This document shows, in pieces, positions 37,099 through 45,096 of a stretch of DNA of 64,000 bases; positions within the stretch are counted from its first letter, which is position 1; every line of letters begins with the position of its first letter. Below the pieces are notes generated by a model. It was not told the DNA's origin. It searched no databases and saw only the letters and a program-made list of their open reading frames with translations. Position numbers and translations under genes: made by a program. The DNA lies in assembly GCF_001693735.1 (NCBI RefSeq), contig NZ_LWDV01000006.1, positions 111,443 through 175,442 of the forward strand. The letters run 5' to 3'. The DNA is from Orenia metallireducens (GTDB taxonomy: Bacteria; Bacillota; Halanaerobiia; Halobacteroidales; Halobacteroidaceae).

Positions 37099-37425
37099 CT
37101 AAATCACCTCAATATTCTCCTCCTCTTTTAATTCATCTAAAGTCCCAAGTATCCTAGGAAGCCTCTCTTTAATTTTATCAAAAGAGTAATTATCTACAAG
37201 GGGTAATAGGGAAACCTCTTTATCTTGGTTGATTATAATCAAAGCCTTAGGATTTAAATAAGCCCCACCTCCACCACTCTTACTACTTCCTATTCCAAAA
37301 CCTATCATAGTATCAATTATTGGAATAAAGGTCATACCATCTATCTGATAAGGTGCCCCAATAATCTCATAATTCTTTATCATATCCTCTAACTTGCTTA
37401 AAGTCTCTTTCTGCTTTGAAAACAT
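37099..37425 (-). CDS. gerW: GerW/YtfJ-family spore protein
   Basis: Small protein of the sporulation YtfJ family, needed for germination responses in Bacillus. The diagnostic region is GFGIGSSKSGGGGAYLNPKALIII, rich in glycine, followed by the strand KEVSLLPL. At 108 residues it is slightly short, missing part of the N-terminus of longer members. It is probably made in the forespore, but no clear SigF/SigG promoter was identified. The gene end overlaps an AGTAAC-type palindrome (37035-37105). Confidence 0.85.
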   Translation of the reverse strand: MFSKQKETLSKLEDMIKNYEIIGAPYQIDGMTFIPIIDTMIGFGIGSSKSGGGGAYLNPKALIIINQDKEVSLLPLVDNYSFDKIKERLPRILGTLDELKEEENIEVI

Positions 37426-37443
37426 TCTTCTTTTCCCCCTTAC

Positions 37444-37750
37444 TATTTATAAGTTTCCATCTTAAAATAAAGTTTAAACAACCGATACAATTAATAGATA
37501 TTACGACACTTTTATAGTTAAAAATCAAGTTCAAAACCTCACACTTCACCCCTTAATCCCCCTACGAGTAATACAGTTCAATTACTCTTCGTACACAACC
37601 AGTCTCTCCTTAACTAATGAGAGGGGAAACCCTTTCTCTTTTACTTTTCTCCCTTCTCCTAAGAGTAGGAGAAGGGTTGAAGATGAGGTGTGAAAAGTGT
37701 CGCAATATACCCATTAACTTCTACTATCTATTTAGATTAAATTTGAACAT
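37444..37750. repeat. Inverted-end repeat, copy 7 (near twin of copy 6)
   Basis: The left end ATATTACGACACTTTT (about 37498) and right end AAAAGTGTCGCAATAT (about 37694) enclose a core that differs from copy 6 at only a handful of bases. Pairs this similar suggest recent movement or gene conversion. Confidence 0.75.
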
Positions 37751-37822
37751 ACATAAATATTATTCTACTCTAGTTCAATTTATTTATGAGAAGTATATAA
37801 AAAAAGCAATATCTCTTGCACT

Positions 37823-37957
37823 TTAATCTAATGAATTGATTTTATCCCTCCAACCATTGAATAATTCATCTTTACTCATTCTATCAGCTAGATATTCTAT
37901 AAAGTCATTAGAGAAAAATCTATATAAAATATAATCAGTATCTTTATCTAGCTCAAC
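37823..37957 (-). pseudogene. Possible 44-codon gene remnant
   Basis: A minus-strand frame reads a protein-like sequence (DYILYRFFSNDFIEYLADRM, then SKDELFNGW) and ends in a stop. It begins after a stop at a GTT with no usual start codon, although AGGTGAT lies just before. It may be the tail of a lost gene. No family was recognised. Confidence 0.3.
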
Positions 37958-38060
37958 TTATCACCTATTACTTTCCATTTTTATCTATATTATATTAGTC
38001 TTAGTTTAGAGAATAAACTAATTTAAGGTTGGATAAATTATATTATTAGGAGGGGATTTA

Positions 38061-38237
38061 ATGGGTAAAAAGCTAGAATTTAATAAAGATAAGATGGAAG
38101 TTGCTAAAGAGATGGCAGATATCCAATCAAAAAGAGTTCTAGAAAAGGTAGATGCCTTTGAAATGAATGAGCATCGTAAAGACCCTAAAGGTGTTCCTCC
38201 TGTTCAAAGAAATGATTTAAAAATTGGCACTAAATAA
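38061..38237 (+). CDS. Small hydrophilic protein, 58 residues
   Basis: A strong AGGAGGGG site lies six bases before the ATG, and a strong terminator overlaps the stop, so this is a real monocistronic gene despite its size. The protein is lysine-rich and highly charged (begins MGKKLEFNKDKMEVAKEMAD, ends PPVQRNDLKIGTK) and lacks a membrane helix. It could be a spore-associated small protein, since gerW is nearby, but no family was recognised. It stands alone between the repeat region and a convergent two-component pair. Confidence 0.75.
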   Translation: MGKKLEFNKDKMEVAKEMADIQSKRVLEKVDAFEMNEHRKDPKGVPPVQRNDLKIGTK

Positions 38238-38277
38238 AGAAAGTCGGGCTCTAAAAAGAGCCCGACTTTCTTTATTT
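38232..38277. terminator. Bidirectional terminator after the 58-residue gene
   Basis: A 20-base-pair stem (inner arms AAGTCGGGCTC/GAGCCCGACTT) with a six-base loop and A/T tails on both sides. It serves the small gene and possibly the convergent kinase. Confidence 0.9.
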
Positions 38278-38328
38278 AAATCTATTTAATATATATAAAG
38301 TAGAAATCTACTTAAATTAAAGTCTTGA

Positions 38329-40134
38329 TTATAAGGTTACAATAAACTCACTTCCTACCCCCTCTTTACTATCAACATCGACCTCTCCTTCTAATCCCTC
38401 AACAATCTCCTTAACTATCGCTAACCCTAAACCAGTCCCTTCTTCTTCAGGAGTTCTAGCCCTATCAACTTGATGAAATCTCTCCCAGATATAAGGTAAT
38501 TCAGATTTTGAAATACCGATACCATTATCAATTACTCTAAGCTTAATTCTATCTTCATCCTCTACTTTAATTTTAATCTTTCCATCTTTAGGTGTGAATT
38601 TTATAGCATTACTCAATAAATTAACTAATACCTCTTCTAACTTATCTTGATCACTCTTTATTATTAATTCTGGATTACCTTCTACACTGACGTTTCTATC
38701 CTCTAACTTTCTCTCTAGATTTCTGACCACTTTATTGACTAAATCTAACAGCTTAAACTTCTCTAAATTAAATTCAATCTGTCCAGACTGTAACCGGGCT
38801 AAATTTAAAATTTCTTGCACAAGTCTAGTCATCCGATTGGTCTCAGATAATACCCTTGTTAAATATTCACTCTGTAATTGTACTTCATCAACAATTCCAT
38901 CTAAGATAGCCTCTAAATAACCACGAATTGCTGTTAATGGTGTCTTCAATTCATGGGATACATTAGCAACAAATAGTCTTCTCATCTCATCTAGCTTTCT
39001 AACTTCAGTAACATCTCTAACCAAGATTATAATTCCCCACAGCTTGCTATTTCTCTCTCTGATAGGAGCTGCATGGGCTACAATAATCTTATCATCCCAA
39101 GAGAATTCCTCTTTTAGCTCCTGTTCTGTTATTAAGACCTCATCTATTAATCCCATTAATTTTTGATTAACAAATCCAATAAAACTTTTACCAATAATCT
39201 CTTCATTCATTTCAAAAATCTCTTTAAATCTAGGGTTAGCCAAAAGAATCTTCTTATCACTACCAACACCTAAAACTCCTTCTGCCATGCTTGTGAGCAT
39301 CTCATGCATTCTCTGCTTTTCTCTACTTAACTCTTCTATATTTGCTTCTAATTTATTTGATAGATAATTAAAGCTCTTTCCTAACTCACCAATCTCATCC
39401 TTTGGTAGATTATCTATCTGAACCTGATAATCTCCTCTAGCCATCTTCTGTGCCTGCCGCTTCATCTCTAATATAGGGCGAGTAATCCCTTTTGAGATAA
39501 AGTAACCCAAAATTAATGCCAATAAGACAGCTATCAGAGTTACTCGTAAGGTTAAATTTCTCACCTTAATTACTGTCTCCTGTAAGCCACTTAGCGGAGA
39601 GATTAAAAACAAAGCCATCCTCTTATTAGAAGTATATAAAGGAATTCCAACACCAATAATCGGTTGCTTTAACATCTCTATTTCTCCACGAAAGCTTGTC
39701 CGTTTACCAGATAAGACCTTCTCCAACTCTTCTTGAAAGTTCATAATTCTTTTGGACATATCTTTACTTAAATTTGGGTGCATCCTATTATGCATCATCG
39801 GTCCATGCATTCTATTCATCCCAGGCCTTCTCATCATCCCTCTCATTTGCATACCTTGATTGATTATCTCACCCTCTTGGTCAATTACTATCAAACTAGT
39901 ATCAAGTAACTTCTCTAAACTACCTAAGAAGTTATCAACTTTATTATAATGATTATAATCACCTTGTTTGATTAACCTAACAGCCATCTCCCCTTTTCTT
40001 AAAAGCTCTATCTCCTTTGCTTTAAAGAAATAATCCTCTAAATAATTGGGAAGAATAATAAGAAGAGACAATAAAATCAGCACTGGAATTAATAGATAAC
40101 TCCCCATAATCTTACTAAAGAGGTTATTGAACAT
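38329..40134 (-). CDS. Membrane sensor histidine kinase (PhoR/WalK type)
   Basis: Two membrane helices (about residues 11-31 and 190-210) flank an extracytoplasmic sensor loop of about 155 residues with a methionine/arginine/histidine-rich stretch near 105-125 (GMMRRPGMNRMHGPMMHNRM). Then come HAMP, PAS, HisKA with the phospho-acceptor in VSHELKTPLTAIRGY, and HATPase_c (NLLSNAIKFTP, DNGIGI, GTGLGLAI). The ATG overlaps the end of the regulator gene by 11 bases and has GAGGTG seven bases before it. A Met/His-rich loop suggests metal sensing, for example copper, but this is inference. Confidence 0.9.
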   Translation of the reverse strand: MFNNLFSKIMGSYLLIPVLILLSLLIILPNYLEDYFFKAKEIELLRKGEMAVRLIKQGDYNHYNKVDNFLGSLEKLLDTSLIVIDQEGEIINQGMQMRGMMRRPGMNRMHGPMMHNRMHPNLSKDMSKRIMNFQEELEKVLSGKRTSFRGEIEMLKQPIIGVGIPLYTSNKRMALFLISPLSGLQETVIKVRNLTLRVTLIAVLLALILGYFISKGITRPILEMKRQAQKMARGDYQVQIDNLPKDEIGELGKSFNYLSNKLEANIEELSREKQRMHEMLTSMAEGVLGVGSDKKILLANPRFKEIFEMNEEIIGKSFIGFVNQKLMGLIDEVLITEQELKEEFSWDDKIIVAHAAPIRERNSKLWGIIILVRDVTEVRKLDEMRRLFVANVSHELKTPLTAIRGYLEAILDGIVDEVQLQSEYLTRVLSETNRMTRLVQEILNLARLQSGQIEFNLEKFKLLDLVNKVVRNLERKLEDRNVSVEGNPELIIKSDQDKLEEVLVNLLSNAIKFTPKDGKIKIKVEDEDRIKLRVIDNGIGISKSELPYIWERFHQVDRARTPEEEGTGLGLAIVKEIVEGLEGEVDVDSKEGVGSEFIVTL

Positions 40135-40816
40135 CTTCTTGCACCTCAAATTTATAGCCAACTCCCCAAACAGTCTTGATATAACCTAATTTTAACTTAT
40201 CTCTTAACCAATTAATATGGACATCTACAGTTCTCATATCACCATAATAGTCTATCCCCCAAACTCTATCACATAACTGCTCTCTTTCAAAGACTTGTTT
40301 AGGGTGCTTAGCTAAGAGTAATAATAGCTGATACTCTTTTGGTGATAAATCTATCACACTTCCATCTACTTCTACCCGTCTCTCCTTGGAATCGATAATC
40401 AATCTAGGATAAGAGATTAATTCATCTACATCTTTTGTCTTCTTAGTTTTTGATACTCTCTTTAAGATGACCTTAACTCTAGCCAATACTTCTCGTGGAC
40501 TAAAGGGTTTAGTCACATAATCATCTGCTCCAATCTCTAAACCTAAAATCCGGTCAAACTCCTCCTCTTTAGCCGACAATAAGATAATAGGAATATCATT
40601 ATCTTTTCTTAAAATCTTTACTACTTCAAGACCATCTATCTTAGGCATCATAATATCTAGAATAACCAAATCAGGATTAGCTTCTTCTACTTTCGAAATT
40701 GCCTCTTCACCATCTTTGGCAATTAATACATTAAACTTTTCCTTTTTTAGGTATAGACTTAGAATCTCAAGCACATTCTTATCATCATCGACGATTAAAA
40801 TCCTTTTATCCTCCAT
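40124..40816 (-). CDS. OmpR/PhoP-family response regulator
   Basis: Receiver domain (residues 5-118) with DDD, phospho-acceptor LVILDIMMP and KPF lysine. It is followed by a winged helix (about 130-228) with the typical LSPKEYQLLLLLAKHP and VDVHINWLRDKL recognition helix. It acts with the overlapping downstream kinase gene. Phosphorylation is expected to drive binding to direct repeats at target promoters, which cannot be identified here. The AGGTGAA site precedes the ATG. The divergent HAD phosphatase starts 230 bases upstream on the other strand. Confidence 0.93.
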   Translation of the reverse strand: MEDKRILIVDDDKNVLEILSLYLKKEKFNVLIAKDGEEAISKVEEANPDLVILDIMMPKIDGLEVVKILRKDNDIPIILLSAKEEEFDRILGLEIGADDYVTKPFSPREVLARVKVILKRVSKTKKTKDVDELISYPRLIIDSKERRVEVDGSVIDLSPKEYQLLLLLAKHPKQVFEREQLCDRVWGIDYYGDMRTVDVHINWLRDKLKLGYIKTVWGVGYKFEVQEDVQ

Positions 40817-41052
40817 CTATATTCACCTCACATTGAGTTTCAGTTTGAAATTGAACTTAAGTATGAGTTTAAATAATTAAGCTCTTACTTATACTTAAAC
40901 TTATTACCAGTATATCATATATATATTAAGAAAATATTAAGAATAAAGCTAAGTATAAGTTTTATTTTCAGCTAAATTAAATAATTTACTACTCATATTA
41001 AAATAAGAAGAGAACTAAATATTATACAAGAAAGAAAAAAGGAGTGATAATA

Positions 41053-41574
41053 TTGAATAAAGCTGTATTTTTAGACCGTGATGGCGTTATCAACCGTTAT
41101 GATTCACCTGTTAATAAACCAGAAGATTTAGAGCTATACCCTTGGACTGCTAAGGCAATCAAAAGATTAAATAAAAAAGGGTACAAGGTCTTTGTAGTTA
41201 CAAATCAAGGTGGCATCGAGTGTGGTTACTTTAGTGAGGCTGATTTAAGTGAGATTCATCAGCATTTAGTAGCTACTTTAAAAGAGGAAGATGCCCATAT
41301 CGATGATATAGAATATTGCCCTCACTTCAATTCAGAATGTGAGTGCCGTAAGCCTAAACCAGGGATGATAATGAAATTAGCAGATAAATATGACATCAAT
41401 CTAGGAAACTCCTTTATGGTAGGTGACCGCAACTCCGATATAGAGGCTGGTAATAAAGCAGGTTGTAGAACTATCAAATTAGGTAGTAAGTACCCAGCTG
41501 CCGATTATTCTGTAGAAAACCTAGAAGATGCAGTAGAGATTATAGTCAATGCTCAAGAATTGATTTATATTTAA
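41053..41574 (+). CDS. gmhB: HAD phosphatase, GmhB/HisB-N type
   Basis: D-glycero-D-manno-heptose-1,7-bisphosphate 7-phosphatase-like enzyme of the HAD superfamily. Motif I is FLDRDGVIN, motif II VTNQGG, and the last motif VGDRNSDIEAGNKAG. The zinc loop of this family is visible as CPHFNSECECRKPKPG. At 173 residues length fits. I use the TTG start with AAAGGAG eight bases upstream; the GTG three codons earlier is inside that site. A heptose pathway would fit a two-membrane cell, but no other heptose gene is present, so a generic sugar-phosphate or histidinol-phosphate role is possible. Confidence 0.85.
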   Translation: MNKAVFLDRDGVINRYDSPVNKPEDLELYPWTAKAIKRLNKKGYKVFVVTNQGGIECGYFSEADLSEIHQHLVATLKEEDAHIDDIEYCPHFNSECECRKPKPGMIMKLADKYDINLGNSFMVGDRNSDIEAGNKAGCRTIKLGSKYPAADYSVENLEDAVEIIVNAQELIYI

Positions 41575-41588
41575 GTTTAAGTCTAAAT

Positions 41589-41632
41589 ATAAGTCTGAGT
41601 AATTGATTTATTTCAGTCAAACTCAGACTTAT
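41589..41632. terminator. Terminator between convergent gmhB and pdxR
   Basis: A 12-base-pair stem (ATAAGTCTGAGT/ACTCAGACTTAT) with a 20-base loop that can fold further. It can serve both genes. Confidence 0.6.
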
Positions 41633-41646
41633 ACATAAATTAATTC

Positions 41647-43134
41647 TTAAACTAAAGGCATTATACTATTATCCCAGCGATAATTCTCTTCATCCAACTC
41701 TGTTTGTATCAGCTTAGCTAACTTCTTTATTCCTAGCTCTATCTCTTCAATGGTAACTGCTGCAATACTCAATCTAACTCTATTCTCCTGCTTCTGACTA
41801 TAGTAAAAGACCTCTCCAGGGGCAATATTAATTCCCTTCTTCAAAGCCTTTTGATGTAACTTTTTACCTGAAATACTCTCAGGTAACTCCAACCAGAGGT
41901 TAAGACCACCTGCTGGAGTAGTGAATTTGACCCTTTGAGGCAGATATTTGTGTAAGGATTTCACCATAGCCTCATATCTCTGCTGATAGGTCTGCTTTAA
42001 TTTACTAATCTGCTCTTCCCAAATCTCTTCTCTAAAGTATAAATCAAGTACCCTTTGCACCAGACCATCTGTAAAGATATCTGACATATACTTTGATAAG
42101 AGAATATCATTAAAATATCGTTCTGGAATGATTAAGAAGGCCAATCTCAAGCCTGGCATGAAGATTTTAGAGAAACTTTTAATATAAATAACTCTACTTT
42201 CAGTATCTAAAGATTTCAAAGATGAATTATTATTCTTACCATAATTCAAGTCACTTAAGCAGTCATCCTCTATGATTAAGAGGTCATGTTCTTTAGCCAG
42301 CTCCAATATCCTCTCTTTCTTCTCTTTAGAGTAACTATACCCTGTTGGATTCTGATAATTTGGCATTAAATAAAGAAATTTTGGCTTCTCCTTAGCCAAC
42401 TCAGCTTCCAAAGCTTTAATATCTATCCCATCTTCTCCCATAGGGATATCAACAATATTAGCACGTCTAGATTTAAAGACAGAGATTGCTCCAGGATAGG
42501 TTGGTCTCTCTACAAAGACAGTATCACCATAATCTAAAAAGGTCTTAGCTAGAATATCAATCCCCTGCTGGGCACCTGAGACAATCTGAATCTCATCAAT
42601 CTTACTCTCTATATTGTAACTTTTAATATACTCACTGATTGATTGGCGTAAAGGTAGATAGCCTTGACTCTTTTGATAGCCAAAGGCATAACCCCTATCT
42701 CTATCTAAGACTTTATTTAAGAGTCTCTTAAAAGGTGCAATAGGGAATAAATCAGGAGTAGGTGCAGCTGTAGCAAAATTAATCACCCTATCCCCCTCTT
42801 CTACCCCTTTTCTATCTTCAACAAACTTTGTATCCTCATCGATATATACCTCTTCATCAAGATAAACATCTTCTCTATCCCCAACAAGATTTTTAGCTGA
42901 AACAAAGGTTCCACTTCCCACCTTCTTATAGACCAAATTTTCTTCTTCTAATAAATTATAAGCATTTACAATAGTTACATTATTAACCCCTAAACTCTTT
43001 GATAGTTTTCTGATAGGTGGTAACTTGGTATGCTCCTTTAATTTCCCAGCTTCAATCAATCCTCTTAACTGAATATATAACTGGATATAAAGATGTTTAG
43101 AAGAAGATTTATCTAATTGTATCGATTCAATCAT
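41647..43134 (-). CDS. pdxR: MocR-family regulator of vitamin B6 synthesis
   Basis: An N-terminal GntR winged helix (residues 12-80; LPPIRKLSKSLGVNNVTIVN) is fused to a fold-type I aminotransferase-like domain (about 120-490). That domain carries the PLP-binding lysine region YIKSFSKIFMPGLRLAF and NYQNPTGYSYS. PdxR proteins sense pyridoxal phosphate and control pdxST. It is divergent from pdxS, with promoter and inverted GGGTACAAT sites between. The assignment rests on domain order plus this context, since MocR proteins as a class are hard to separate. Confidence 0.92.
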   Translation of the reverse strand: MIESIQLDKSSSKHLYIQLYIQLRGLIEAGKLKEHTKLPPIRKLSKSLGVNNVTIVNAYNLLEEENLVYKKVGSGTFVSAKNLVGDREDVYLDEEVYIDEDTKFVEDRKGVEEGDRVINFATAAPTPDLFPIAPFKRLLNKVLDRDRGYAFGYQKSQGYLPLRQSISEYIKSYNIESKIDEIQIVSGAQQGIDILAKTFLDYGDTVFVERPTYPGAISVFKSRRANIVDIPMGEDGIDIKALEAELAKEKPKFLYLMPNYQNPTGYSYSKEKKERILELAKEHDLLIIEDDCLSDLNYGKNNNSSLKSLDTESRVIYIKSFSKIFMPGLRLAFLIIPERYFNDILLSKYMSDIFTDGLVQRVLDLYFREEIWEEQISKLKQTYQQRYEAMVKSLHKYLPQRVKFTTPAGGLNLWLELPESISGKKLHQKALKKGINIAPGEVFYYSQKQENRVRLSIAAVTIEEIELGIKKLAKLIQTELDEENYRWDNSIMPLV

Positions 43135-43191
43135 TATAATCCCCCTTACTTAATTGACAGTTATAAATTATCAATTTTCTTTGTACCCCAC

Positions 43192-43221
43192 TTGACAATA
43201 CAATTTAATTAATTATATAAT
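43192..43221 (+). promoter_or_regulatory. pdxST promoter
   Basis: TTGACA and TATAAT are separated by 18 bases. The AT-rich stretch also offers a -10 on the opposite strand for pdxR. Confidence 0.65.
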
Positions 43222-43227
43222 AATTCG

Positions 43228-43262
43228 TGGGTACAATACCAGTTTTTATGGAATTGTACCCA
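43228..43262. promoter_or_regulatory. PdxR operator
   Basis: The inverted arms TGGGTACAAT and ATTGTACCCA lie just downstream of the expected start of pdxST transcription. A third half-site, TTGTACCCCAC at 43181, precedes the -35. Several half-sites of this kind are typical for MocR regulators. Confidence 0.65.
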
Positions 43263-43304
43263 TACAATCATTATATATTAAATTAAAAGAAGAGTAAAGA
43301 GTTA

Positions 43305-43440
43305 AAAATCAGTGAGTAGTGAAGAAAGAATAGTAAGCAGTAAAATGATTAGTCTCTTAGTCCCCCCTTGGGTCCTGCTGGCTATTTGTAGAAAAGAAAG
43401 TTCTCTTCCTAGCTTCTCACTATTTACTCTTTCTAAACAA
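43305..43440. repeat. Imperfect inverted repeat in the pdxS leader
   Basis: One arm runs through GAGTAAAGAG and CAGTGAGTAGTGAAG, the other through CTTCTCACTATTTACTC. Between them is an unpaired stretch with CCCCCCTTGGGTCC. It resembles the small mobile palindromes of this window more than a riboswitch, but it will be part of the pdxS message. Confidence 0.35.
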
Positions 43441-43469
43441 CTGTTGAATTTAAAAAGGAGATGATAAAT

Positions 43470-44348
43470 ATGAATGAAAGATATGGATTAAACAAGAACT
43501 TAGCACAGATGTTAAAGGGTGGAGTAATCATGGATGTAACTACTCCAGAGGAGGCAAAAATTGCAGAGGAGGCTGGAGCAGTTGCTGTTATGGCATTAGA
43601 GAGAGTTCCTGCTGATATCCGTAAAGAAGGTGGAGTAGCAAGAGCTTCTGACCCAGCAATGATTAAGGGAATTCTGGAAGCAGTTTCTATCCCTGTTATG
43701 GCTAAAGCAAGAATTGGACACTTTGTAGAAGCACAAGTCTTAGAGGCTTTAGGTGTAGATTACATAGATGAGAGTGAAGTATTGACCCCTGCCGATGAGG
43801 ATAACCATATAGATAAGAGCTTATTTGAAGTACCTTTTGTCTGTGGTGCTACTAACTTAGGTGAAGCATTACGCCGTATCGGTGAAGGTGCCAGTATGAT
43901 TAGAACCAAAGGTGAAGCTGGTACAGGTAATGTTGTCGAAGCTGTGAGGCATATGAGAACAATGAACTCTCAAATCAGAAGATTAACTACTATGGATAGC
44001 CATGAATTGATGGCTGCTGCTAAAGAGTTAAGAGCACCCTTTGATTTAGTTAAGTATGTAGCTGACCATGGTAAACTCCCTGTAGTTAACTTTGCTGCTG
44101 GTGGAGTGGCTACTCCTGCTGATGCAGCCTTAATGATGCAATTAGGTTGTGATGGTGTATTTGTAGGTTCAGGTATCTTCAAATCAGGAGACCCTGCTAA
44201 GAGAGCTAGAGCAATCGTAAAAGCTACTGCTCACTATGATGACCCTAAGATTATTGCTGAAGTATCAGAAAATATCGGTGAAGCAATGGTAGGAATTAAT
44301 ATCAGTACATTAGGTGATAATGAAAAATTAGCTCATCGAGGATGGTAG
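43470..44348 (+). CDS. pdxS: Pyridoxal 5'-phosphate synthase subunit PdxS
   Basis: Forms PLP from ribose-5-phosphate, glyceraldehyde-3-phosphate and ammonia supplied by PdxT. It has the very conserved [40 protein letters not shown] and [10 protein letters not shown]. The Schiff-base lysines lie in MAKARIG and RTKGEAG. At 292 residues it is full length. The start is the ATG nine bases after GGAG; the ATG three codons earlier touches that site. Controlled with pdxT by PdxR. Confidence 0.97.
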   Translation: MNERYGLNKNLAQMLKGGVIMDVTTPEEAKIAEEAGAVAVMALERVPADIRKEGGVARASDPAMIKGILEAVSIPVMAKARIGHFVEAQVLEALGVDYIDESEVLTPADEDNHIDKSLFEVPFVCGATNLGEALRRIGEGASMIRTKGEAGTGNVVEAVRHMRTMNSQIRRLTTMDSHELMAAAKELRAPFDLVKYVADHGKLPVVNFAAGGVATPADAALMMQLGCDGVFVGSGIFKSGDPAKRARAIVKATAHYDDPKIIAEVSENIGEAMVGINISTLGDNEKLAHRGW

Positions 44349-44430
44349 AGCTCAGTTTACAGTTAGAACCTAAAAAAATCTTTTGATTGTTTTTCTATCA
44401 ACTGTCAACCGTACACTGTAAACTAATAAA
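44349..44430. repeat. Small inverted repeat between pdxS and pdxT
   Basis: The arms CAGTTTACAGTTA and CACTGTAAACTAAT enclose about 50 bases. The same ACAGTT/AACTGT arms occur in the cores of the inverted-end repeats at 48265 and 63270, so this is probably a shared mobile palindrome inserted within the operon. Confidence 0.5.
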
Positions 44431-44446
44431 AAAGGGTGGTATAACT

Positions 44447-45049
44447 ATGCTTAAAATTGGTGTCTTATCTTTGCAAGGTGGGGTAGCTGAACATCTTGAG
44501 GTGTTAAATCAAATTCCTGATGTCTTCCCCTTAAGTGTTAAGAAAAAAGAGGATTTTGTAGATTTAGATGGTTTAATCCTACCAGGTGGTGAGAGTACTA
44601 CTTTAGGAAAGCTACTAACTATCTTTGATTTGAAGGATACAATTATAGATTTAGCCAAAAGAGGCCTACCGATCTGGGGAACCTGTGCTGGAATGATATT
44701 ACTGGCTAAAGAGATTGATGGTGAAGATAGTCATTTAAATCTAATGGATATTAGTGTTAAACGGAATGGTTATGGTAATCAATTGGCTAGCTTTAAGACT
44801 ATGAAGCTAATTCCTAAGATTTCAGATGCAGAGATTCCTCTAGTCTTCATTAGAGCACCTTATATCAATCAAGTTACTAATGATGTTGAAGTATTGCTAG
44901 AATTGGATAATAAGATTGTAGCTGTAGAGCAAGATAATCTACTTGCTACCTCCTTCCACCCGGAACTAGCTGAAGATTTAAGGGTACATGAGTACTTTAT
45001 AAATAAAGTCAGAAAATCTATAGAAGATAGCTTAAAGATGGCTAAATAA
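44447..45049 (+). CDS. pdxT: Pyridoxal 5'-phosphate synthase glutaminase PdxT
   Basis: Class I glutaminase that feeds ammonia to PdxS. IGVLSLQGGVAEH opens the protein, LPGGESTTLGKLL forms the oxyanion site, the nucleophile cysteine lies in WGTCAGMILLA, and the His-Glu pair in SFHPELAED. At 200 residues length is normal. The chosen ATG has AAAGGGTGG seven to eight bases before it; longer in-frame starts would run through the repeat. It follows pdxS with about 100 bases between. Confidence 0.96.
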   Translation: MLKIGVLSLQGGVAEHLEVLNQIPDVFPLSVKKKEDFVDLDGLILPGGESTTLGKLLTIFDLKDTIIDLAKRGLPIWGTCAGMILLAKEIDGEDSHLNLMDISVKRNGYGNQLASFKTMKLIPKISDAEIPLVFIRAPYINQVTNDVEVLLELDNKIVAVEQDNLLATSFHPELAEDLRVHEYFINKVRKSIEDSLKMAK

Positions 45050-45060
45050 TTTAACACCTA

Positions 45061-45096
45061 TAAAATAGGAAGAGTGAAATCCCTCTTCCTATTTTA
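45061..45096. terminator. Bidirectional terminator between pdxT and the M16 operon
   Basis: A 14-base-pair stem (TAAAATAGGAAGAG and its complement) with an eight-base loop. It overlaps the stop of the convergent peptidase gene. Confidence 0.85.

Noticed and set aside
43305-43440. Possible T-box or riboswitch before pdxS
   Set aside because: No T-box specifier or antiterminator sequence was seen, and the arms resemble the small mobile palindromes of this window.
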